Positions 58,163 through 64,000 of a stretch of 64,000 nt of DNA are shown piece after piece (position 1 is the stretch's first letter; each line of letters begins with the position of its first letter). The stretch comes from Algorimicrobium algoritergicola. Its GTDB lineage: Bacteria > Bacteroidota > Bacteroidia > Flavobacteriales > Flavobacteriaceae. Location of the stretch: contig NZ_VSKL01000002.1 in NCBI RefSeq assembly GCF_008086165.1, forward strand, positions 496,001 through 560,000. Direction: 5' to 3'. The position numbers were made by a program, and so were the translations under genes. The notes under the pieces were generated by a model, which worked only from the letters and a program-made list of their open reading frames with translations, searched no databases and was not told the origin of the DNA.

Positions 58163-58191
58163 TTGTTGCTCACTTGCTTTATGTAAATTTG
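58163..58191 (+). promoter_or_regulatory. Promoter of the acyl-CoA reductase gene
   Basis: TTG at 58163-58165, 18-bp spacer, TAAATTTG at 58184-58191: both boxes of the Bacteroidota consensus with good spacing, about 45 bases before the ATG at 58236. Confidence 0.65.
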
Positions 58192-58235
58192 CAGTTGCAA
58201 AAATAAAGCCAAAACCATTCATAACCAAATCATAC

Positions 58236-59297
58236 ATGGATTTACGACAAAGAATTAACGCGTTTGTTGAATTAGGGAAATTTCTTGAACAATTTTCGGC
58301 AGATCCCTTTGAAGAAAACAACGCTATTTTACATAACGATTTGTTTTTTGATGGTTTTAAACACCAAATAAAAATTGCTCAAGAACACAATGCGTGGTTT
58401 ACAAAAGAGAATCTTATTTTTTCTTTTGATGGCTGGTCTAAATTACTGACTGAAAGCAATATTAAACAATGGCTTAATAACTATAACTTTAAGGGTATTA
58501 ATCCTAAAAAGGTAGCCATTATCATGGCTGGAAATATTCCGCTAGTCGGTTTTCACGATTTTCTATCGGTTTTAATATCTGGACATCATGTGGTTGTAAA
58601 ACAGTCCAGCAATGACAAACACCTCTTACCTTTTTTAGCAAAATATTTAGAAACTGTAGCGCCTGAATTTAAAGGGAAAATTACGTTTACTACAGATAAA
58701 CTCGATGCATTTGAAGCAGTAATCGCCACGGGAAGCAACAACACAGCGCGTTATTTTGAATATTATTTTAAAGGAAAACCGTCTATTATTCGTAAAAACA
58801 GAAATTCTTTAGCTGTTCTTTCAGGTGAAGAAACGGAAGACCAACTAGAAGCGCTTTCCGAAGATATTTTTAGATATTATGGTTTGGGTTGCAGAAATGT
58901 ATCCAAATTATTAGTTCCTAAAGATTACGATTTTCAAAAATTCTTTAAGGCTATGTACAAATGGCACCCTATAATTCACCAAAATAAATACGCTAATAAC
59001 TACGATTATAATAAGGCTGTTTATTTAATGAGCGAATTTGATATGTTAGAAAATGGCTTCTTAATGATTAAGGAAGATAGCAGTTACGCATCGCCTATTG
59101 CTACGGTTTTCTATGAGTATTATACAGACTCACAAACCTTAAAAGACAAGCTACAAGCCGATTCTGATAAAATTCAATGTGTGGTTGCTAACGGTTTATT
59201 GGATTCAGAAATTCCCTTCGGGCAAACGCAAAATCCGCAACTTTGGGATTATGCAGACAACGTAGATACTATTTCATTTTTGTTAAAAATTAGTTGA
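58236..59297 (+). CDS. Acyl-CoA reductase (LuxC-like)
   Basis: A 353-residue aldehyde-dehydrogenase-fold acyl-CoA reductase. Nucleotide-binding KVAIIMAGNIPLVGFHD, the ATGSNNTARYFEYYF stretch and the catalytic cysteine in YYGLGCRNVSK. It would reduce acyl-CoA to an aldehyde; in Flavobacteriia it sits upstream of serC and serA without a known pathway link. It has its own promoter. Confidence 0.88.
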   Translation: MDLRQRINAFVELGKFLEQFSADPFEENNAILHNDLFFDGFKHQIKIAQEHNAWFTKENLIFSFDGWSKLLTESNIKQWLNNYNFKGINPKKVAIIMAGNIPLVGFHDFLSVLISGHHVVVKQSSNDKHLLPFLAKYLETVAPEFKGKITFTTDKLDAFEAVIATGSNNTARYFEYYFKGKPSIIRKNRNSLAVLSGEETEDQLEALSEDIFRYYGLGCRNVSKLLVPKDYDFQKFFKAMYKWHPIIHQNKYANNYDYNKAVYLMSEFDMLENGFLMIKEDSSYASPIATVFYEYYTDSQTLKDKLQADSDKIQCVVANGLLDSEIPFGQTQNPQLWDYADNVDTISFLLKIS

Positions 59298-59429
59298 TAA
59301 GTTATTGATTTATTGCCTGCTTTTTTATGAGAATTTAGCACCTTTGTAGCAATCACAGATTATATTAATTTCCGACTTCCTTTGGAAACACTGAAGGTAG
59401 TAAACGGAGATAACAAACTATATTTTTCC

Positions 59430-60491
59430 ATGAAAAGACATAATTTTAGTGCAGGACCTTGCATATTACCGAAAGAAGTGATGCTAAAAGCATCAGAAGC
59501 TATTTTAGATTTTGATAATGGTTTATCATTAATCGAAATTTCCCACAGAAGTAAACCCTTTGTGGATGTTATGGAAAAAGCACGTGCTTTGGCTTTGGAA
59601 TTACTCGGTTTAGAAGGTAAAGGTTACAAAGCTTTGTTTCTTCAAGGAGGCGCTAGTACACAGTTTTTAATGGTAGCTTTAAATCTACTTGAAAAACGTG
59701 CAGGCTATTTAAATACAGGAACTTGGGCGGATAAAGCTATTCAAGAAGCACGTATTTATGATGATGTTTATGAAGTTGCTTCATCCAAGGATGCCAACTT
59801 CAACTTTATTCCAAAAGGTTACGATATTCCAACAGATTATGATTATTTCCATTGCACATCCAACAACACCATTTTTGGAACGCAAATGAAATCCTTTCCA
59901 GATTGTGATATTCCGATGGTTTGTGATATGAGTAGTGATATTTTTTCACGCAAATTAGATTTTACCAAATTCGATTTAATTTATGCTGGTGCTCAAAAAA
60001 ATATGGGTCCTGCTGGAACGACATTAGTAGTGGTTCGTGAAGATATATTAGGAAAAGTATCTCGTAAAATTCCATCTATTATGGATTATAAAGTTCACAT
60101 TGGTAAAAGTAGCATGTTTAACACACCTCCCGTTTTTGCCGTCTACACATCCATGTTAACTATGGAATGGCTTAAAAATTTAGGTGGTATTCCAGCTATT
60201 GAAAAAGAAAACAACAAAAAAGCACAATTAATTTATAGTGAAATCGACTTAAACCCATTGTTTAAAGGTTATGCCATGAAGGAAGATCGTTCAAAAATGA
60301 ATGCAACTTTCAATTTAACCAACGAAGATTTAAAAGAAACTTTTGAAACCATGTTGGACGAAGAAGGTATTAACGGTCTTAATGGTCACAGAAGTGTTGG
60401 TGGATATCGCGCATCTATGTACAATGCCATGCCATTAGATAGTGTTGGTGTTTTAGTGGATATTATGAGCGAGCTGGAACGTAAGGCGTAA
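59430..60491 (+). CDS. serC: Phosphoserine aminotransferase
   Basis: A 353-residue PLP enzyme started at ATG 59430 (MKRHNFSAGPC); the 16 codons upstream in frame do not fit the family. PLP lysine K190 (AGAQKNMGPAG), QGGAST and SVGGYRASMYNAM segments are all characteristic of SerC. It makes 3-phosphoserine from 3-phosphohydroxypyruvate, the second step of serine synthesis. serA follows 73 bases later. Confidence 0.96.
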   Translation: MKRHNFSAGPCILPKEVMLKASEAILDFDNGLSLIEISHRSKPFVDVMEKARALALELLGLEGKGYKALFLQGGASTQFLMVALNLLEKRAGYLNTGTWADKAIQEARIYDDVYEVASSKDANFNFIPKGYDIPTDYDYFHCTSNNTIFGTQMKSFPDCDIPMVCDMSSDIFSRKLDFTKFDLIYAGAQKNMGPAGTTLVVVREDILGKVSRKIPSIMDYKVHIGKSSMFNTPPVFAVYTSMLTMEWLKNLGGIPAIEKENNKKAQLIYSEIDLNPLFKGYAMKEDRSKMNATFNLTNEDLKETFETMLDEEGINGLNGHRSVGGYRASMYNAMPLDSVGVLVDIMSELERKA

Positions 60492-60564
60492 CAGTCAAAT
60501 AAAATAACAAATTGTATTTAATTAAAAGCTCTCTTGTTTTTGGGAGCAAAAATCAAGTTTTTAA

Positions 60565-61527
60565 ATGAAAGTATTAGCAAACGATGGTGTTTCACAAACT
60601 GGTATAGAAGCATTAGAGGAAGCGGGTTATGAAGTGTTAACAACAACAGTTGCCCAAGAACAATTAGCAAATTATATCAACCAAAATAACATAGCTGTGT
60701 TATTAGTTCGTAGTGCTACAACGGTACGCCAGGATTTAATAGATAGCTGTCCATCATTAAAAATTATTGGTCGTGGTGGTGTTGGAATGGATAATATTGA
60801 TGTGGAATATGCACGTAGTAAAAATATCCATGTCATTAACACACCAGATGCTTCATCGCACTCGGTTGCAGAACTTGTTTTTGCTCACTTATTTGGAGGC
60901 GTCCGTTTTTTACATGACTCCAACAGGAATATGCCATTGGATGGTGATTCCCAGTTTAAATCTTTAAAGAAAAACTACGCTAAAGGCGTGGAACTTCGTG
61001 GCAAAACATTAGGTATTATTGGTTTTGGTCGTATTGGTCGTCAAGTTGCTAAAATAGCACTTGGTATTGGTATGAAAGTCATTGCTAGCGATAAATATGT
61101 TGGCAAAGCAACTATAAAAGTGCAGTTTTATAATGGTCAATTTATAAATGTAGAAATTAAAACGAAACCGACGGAAGAAATTTTAAAACAAGCCGATTTT
61201 ATTTCGCTACATGTTCCCGCTCAAAAAGAATATGTTATCAGTGAGAAAGAATTTAACATCATGAAAGATGGTGTTGGAATTATTAATGCCGCTCGAGGTG
61301 GTGTTGTAGATGAAGTAGCTTTAGTCAAGGCTTTAGAGTCTGGCAAGGTAGCCTTTGCTGGTTTAGATACCTTTGAGGAAGAACCATCACCTGCAATTCA
61401 AGTTTTGATGAATGGAAGAATATCATTAACACCTCATATTGGGGCTGCAACTAATGAAGCACAAGATAGAATTGGAACCGAACTTGCTTCGCAGATTATC
61501 AGCATATTAAAGACAGAAAAACAATAA
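60565..61527 (+). CDS. serA: D-3-phosphoglycerate dehydrogenase
   Basis: A 320-residue D-2-hydroxyacid dehydrogenase. NAD motif GFGRIG (153-158), catalytic R244 (NAARGG), E273 region and H291 (HIGAAT). It lacks the C-terminal ACT regulatory domain, so serine feedback inhibition of the E. coli type is not expected. It makes 3-phosphohydroxypyruvate, the substrate of SerC. A weak hairpin near 60527-60545 lies between serC and serA. Confidence 0.93.
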   Translation: MKVLANDGVSQTGIEALEEAGYEVLTTTVAQEQLANYINQNNIAVLLVRSATTVRQDLIDSCPSLKIIGRGGVGMDNIDVEYARSKNIHVINTPDASSHSVAELVFAHLFGGVRFLHDSNRNMPLDGDSQFKSLKKNYAKGVELRGKTLGIIGFGRIGRQVAKIALGIGMKVIASDKYVGKATIKVQFYNGQFINVEIKTKPTEEILKQADFISLHVPAQKEYVISEKEFNIMKDGVGIINAARGGVVDEVALVKALESGKVAFAGLDTFEEEPSPAIQVLMNGRISLTPHIGAATNEAQDRIGTELASQIISILKTEKQ

Positions 61528-61580
61528 ATATTTAAAGTTTTTACTACCTTGAAGCCCTAACATTTTAAAATATAAAAAGC

Positions 61581-62219
61581 ATGGCAGGAATATTAGATTT
61601 ATTAAATAGTGATATGGGTAAAACCATAATAAGTGGTGTTGCCGGACAATCCAAACAATCGGAAAGTAAAACACAAGATGTTTTAACCATGGCTTTACCA
61701 GTACTTATGCAAGCTATGAAACGCAATGCTGCTACGCCTCAAGGTGCTGAAGGATTATTAGGTGCATTAAATAATAGCAAACATGATGGTAGTATTCTAG
61801 ATAATCTTGGTGGTCTTTTCTCTGGTGGTGTTGATGATTCTGTGACTAATGAAGGCGATAAAATATTAAATCACGTTTTAGGTAGTAAAAAAGCCAATGT
61901 AGAAAATGCTATAGGCGCCAGAGCTGGAATTGACGCAGGATCTGTAGCCCAAATCCTTAAAGTAGCTGCACCAATTCTGATGGGTGTTTTAGGCAAACAA
62001 ACTAGAGAGCAAAATGTAAATAACTCCTCTGGTATTGAAGGTTTATTAGGAGGCTTGTTAAGCGGAAACTCTAAAGATAATGAACAAAGCTTTTTAGAAT
62101 CTATTTTAGATGCTGATGGTGACGGAAGTATTATTGATGATGTTGCCGGAATGGTTTTAAATAGTGGTAAAAAGAAAGGTGGACTTGGCGGACTGCTAGG
62201 TGGCCTTTTTGGAAAATAA
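61581..62219 (+). CDS. DUF937-domain protein
   Basis: A 212-residue protein of the DUF937 type: helical, with repeated LLG(G/A)L motifs, and a Gly-rich end (KKGGLGGLLGGLFGK). At about 174-184 it has an EF-hand-like loop LDADGDGSIIDD. A periplasmic or cytoplasmic role is not known. Followed by a good plus-strand terminator. Confidence 0.78.
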   Translation: MAGILDLLNSDMGKTIISGVAGQSKQSESKTQDVLTMALPVLMQAMKRNAATPQGAEGLLGALNNSKHDGSILDNLGGLFSGGVDDSVTNEGDKILNHVLGSKKANVENAIGARAGIDAGSVAQILKVAAPILMGVLGKQTREQNVNNSSGIEGLLGGLLSGNSKDNEQSFLESILDADGDGSIIDDVAGMVLNSGKKKGGLGGLLGGLFGK

Positions 62220-62245
62220 AAAATCAAACATATTATTCAATAAGA

Positions 62246-62276
62246 AGTCAGGCCATAACGGTCTGACTTTTTTTTT
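62246..62276 (+). terminator. Rho-independent terminator after DUF937 gene
   Basis: Stem AGTCAGGCC / GGTCTGACT (8 of 9 pairs) with a 5-base loop, then a run of T (62268-62276), 27 bases beyond the DUF937 stop. Confidence 0.85.
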
Positions 62277-62337
62277 AAAATGCAATTGAACCGCCTGTAA
62301 GTTCTTTAAATTTTGTATTTTTAAGAAAAGAAGATTT

Positions 62338-62766
62338 ATGAAATCGCTATGTAGCATCCTTATAACACTCTGTTTATTTGCTAGTTGTAAAACGCCTGAA
62401 ACAGTTGGTAATGTTTCAGAAACGGCAATAACAGAAACTCAAGACACCATAAAGCTTGTTAATGAGGAATTGGAGTATGAAGTCATTATCATAGAGGCTG
62501 GATTTGATTCTTGGATGGCTAGACGTGCTAAACCTAGAAGTTTTTATACGCAGTCTTTTTTAGAGGCAAAAAACATACAGTATGTTACAGAATGGAATAA
62601 TCGCGTTGTATCCTCGCGTTATAACAACAATTTATACGGAATGAGCATCAATTATCAACAGGGTACTGATTATGGCCTTGAACTTAATTATTTACTCTAC
62701 CACTATTTTGTTTTTTTTCAAGAGAAGTATAAACAGAAATTATCCTCGCATAATCCTCAATTTTAA
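62338..62766 (+). CDS. DUF6146-like lipoprotein
   Basis: A 142-residue protein with a signal peptide and lipobox FASC (Cys17), then ELEYEVIIIEAGFDSWMARRAKPRSFYTQ and NNLYGMSINYQQGTDYG, the pattern I recall for DUF6146 of Flavobacteriia. Probably an outer-membrane or periplasmic lipoprotein of unknown function. The next gene is in the same orientation, 26 bases downstream, with its own -7 element. Confidence 0.75.
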   Translation: MKSLCSILITLCLFASCKTPETVGNVSETAITETQDTIKLVNEELEYEVIIIEAGFDSWMARRAKPRSFYTQSFLEAKNIQYVTEWNNRVVSSRYNNNLYGMSINYQQGTDYGLELNYLLYHYFVFFQEKYKQKLSSHNPQF

Positions 62767-62768
62767 AG

Positions 62769-62776
62769 TATCTTTG
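62769..62776 (+). promoter_or_regulatory. Putative -7 element of DUF6787 gene
   Basis: TATCTTTG (TAnnTTTG) followed by CAGC, 16 bases before the ATG at 62793 and just after the stop of the preceding gene. Confidence 0.45.
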
Positions 62777-62792
62777 CAGCCAAATTTGAGGT

Positions 62793-63287
62793 ATGAAAAA
62801 ATTCAAAGAAACTTGGGAAATTCAACATAACTGGCAGCTTTTATTTCCTGCTTTAGGAATTATTGGACTTCTATATTCTTGTTTCAGACTTGCTAATATT
62901 TTGCCTTTATCTGAAATTCTACTGATACAATTCGTCTATTCCATTATCTTGTTTGTCCTTCTCTTGAAAATAACATTATGGCTTTTTACAAAACTTGAAA
63001 ATCGTTGGGAAGTTACATACAGATGGGAAATTATTCGCATATTCATTGTATTTGCAGTAACTGGAAGCTCATCATTATTAGTCGGGCGACCAATAATTGC
63101 TTTCTTGGGAATTACTAAAGAAAACTTAAACCCATTGCTCTACTGGATTTTATTCATTATTATTGGGCTTATTTTCTATCAAATCCTGTTAGTTACATTT
63201 GGTTGGCTATTCGGACAGTTTAAATTTTTCTGGGAATTTGAAAAGAAAATGCTCAAACGATTCGGTTTAAAACGCTTTTTAGATTAG
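62793..63287 (+). CDS. DUF6787-like membrane protein
   Basis: A 164-residue protein with four transmembrane segments (about 15-32, 41-60, 84-102, 118-138) and conserved aromatic patches WEIQHNWQL, WEVTYRWEIIRIF and the tail LKRFGLKRF. It matches the DUF6787 pattern as I remember it. Its stop codon overlaps the next start by one base (TAGTG), so both are coupled. Function unknown. Confidence 0.75.
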   Translation: MKKFKETWEIQHNWQLLFPALGIIGLLYSCFRLANILPLSEILLIQFVYSIILFVLLLKITLWLFTKLENRWEVTYRWEIIRIFIVFAVTGSSSLLVGRPIIAFLGITKENLNPLLYWILFIIIGLIFYQILLVTFGWLFGQFKFFWEFEKKMLKRFGLKRFLD

Positions 63288-63619
63288 TGCAAGAACTAAA
63301 GAAACATATCATTTTTAAAGGATTTACAGTACTTTTAGTATTGGCTATCCTCTTACCTGCTGCTGTAAAAGTTGCTCATGTTTTTGAAAACCATAAACAT
63401 GAAACCTGTATTGATAAGTCAACAACTCATTTCCATGCGCTAGATTTAGAATGTGAATTTTACAAATTTAAATTAACCAATCATTTTTTTCATATTCCTG
63501 AAAACTTCAATGTTTTAGAGGTCATCGAGAATCATGAGATCTCTACTTCACAATACTTTTTTTTAAGCCCTTACCAACAACTTCATTTTTCACTTCGTGG
63601 ACCTCCTGTATTTAGTTAA
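63287..63619 (+). CDS. His/Cys-rich exported small protein
   Basis: A 110-residue protein with GTG start (63287). N-terminal hydrophobic anchor or signal (about 10-28), then a histidine-rich region with FENHKHETC and TTHFHALDLEC and NHFFHIPE; ten His in all and two Cys (C41 and C56). Such clusters suggest metal binding. It is translated from the preceding gene's stop and lies 40 bases upstream of a TonB-dependent receptor, so it could help in metal uptake. This is inference. Confidence 0.6.
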   Translation: MQELKKHIIFKGFTVLLVLAILLPAAVKVAHVFENHKHETCIDKSTTHFHALDLECEFYKFKLTNHFFHIPENFNVLEVIENHEISTSQYFFLSPYQQLHFSLRGPPVFS

Positions 63620-63659
63620 TATCTAATTTTTTTTATTATTAACTATTTATACATAACAC

Positions 63660-64000
63660 ATGAAAACAATTTTAAATCTGTTGTTTTTGTCCATGGCCTC
63701 ATTAGCTATCGGTCAAAACAGCATTAATGGCATCGTTACAGATGCTGAAACAGACGAAGGTCTACCATTCGTAAATATATATTTTCCACAATTAGAAAAA
63801 GGAACAACCACGGACTTTGATGGTAATTTCAATCTTGAAAATTTACCAGCGGGAACATATTCATTAGTCTATTCCTTTGTAGGATATGGAACAAAATCTA
63901 TGAATTTAGTAATTCCTACAACTGAAACTATTTCATTAACACTATCCAGTTCAGCTATTGAAATGGAAGCTGTAATTATATCCACACCTTTCCATAAGCT
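63660..64000 (+). CDS. TonB-dependent receptor (N-terminal part)
   Basis: Truncated by the window end after about 113 codons. Signal peptide (MKTILNLLFLSMASLAIGQN), then a carboxypeptidase-like regulatory (CarboxypepD_reg) domain: INGIVTDAETDEGLPFVNIYF, TTTDFDGNFNLENLPAGTYSL, VGYGTKSM. The start of the plug or TonB-box area follows. In Bacteroidota such receptors import metals, siderophores or glycans. The His-rich gene upstream favours a metal, but not firmly. Confidence 0.85.
   Translation, partial: MKTILNLLFLSMASLAIGQNSINGIVTDAETDEGLPFVNIYFPQLEKGTTTDFDGNFNLENLPAGTYSLVYSFVGYGTKSMNLVIPTTETISLTLSSSAIEMEAVIISTPFHK

Noticed and set aside
60527-60545. Hairpin between serC and serA as a terminator
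   Set aside because: The stem is only about six pairs with one wobble and the following sequence lacks a proper T run; serC and serA are probably co-transcribed.

Overview
The window comes from the chromosome of a member of the Bacteroidota, most likely a marine Flavobacteriaceae. The grounds are strongly AT-rich DNA, a fused LpxC/FabZ, the type IX secretion regulator PorX, a secreted protein with a C-terminal T9SS sorting domain, a TonB-dependent receptor with a carboxypeptidase-like N-terminal domain, and recurrent TAnnTTTG -7 promoter elements. The genus cannot be fixed from the sequence alone. I saw no rRNA, tRNA, CRISPR array, prophage or insertion sequence.

Left part (1-15.4 kb): a minus-strand housekeeping block holds an SPFH protein (partial), a VWA membrane protein, fabG, sucD, an NTF2-like protein, an LpxD paralogue, efp, lpxA, lpxC/fabZ, lpxD and an HD phosphohydrolase. 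It couples fatty-acid and lipid A synthesis. Plus-strand porX and tsaE diverge from it, followed by a short accessory patch (a 47-aa secreted peptide, a truncated paralogue and a 180-aa membrane protein), then alanine dehydrogenase and a small DUF4258-like protein.

Middle (15.4-43 kb): a large secreted T9SS protein with nine Ig-like repeats is separated from DUF4258 by a 137-bp imperfect palindrome. Divergent from it runs a polysaccharide locus (19.4-42.95 kb). It encodes GT4 and GT2 glycosyltransferases, a MurJ-family flippase, a Wzy-like polymerase, two AsnB amidotransferases, two DegT-type aminotransferases, an initiating sugar transferase, a deacetylase, two inverted FemAB/GNAT-like paralogues, a PglF-like dehydratase, Wza and Wzc. 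Together these would make, polymerise, amidate and export a surface polysaccharide containing amino sugars.

Right part (43-64 kb): mostly core genes. These are proline dehydrogenase, aroB, DinB, an Lrp regulator, an M14 carboxypeptidase divergent from an XRE regulator (with shared palindromic operators), a lipoprotein, TerC, parC and parE flanking a small membrane protein, a GT-C transferase, ychF, ferredoxin, an acyl-CoA reductase-serC-serA group, a DUF937 protein, DUF6146- and DUF6787-like proteins, and a His-rich exported protein just before a truncated TonB-dependent receptor.

The items most worth a second look are the M14/XRE operator region, the secreted-peptide/truncated-paralogue patch at 12.8-13.7 kb, the alternating-cysteine repeat protein, the inverted FemAB-like pair inside the capsule locus, and a clamp-binding-like tail on ParC. 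All family assignments were made by reading the sequence; no database search was run.
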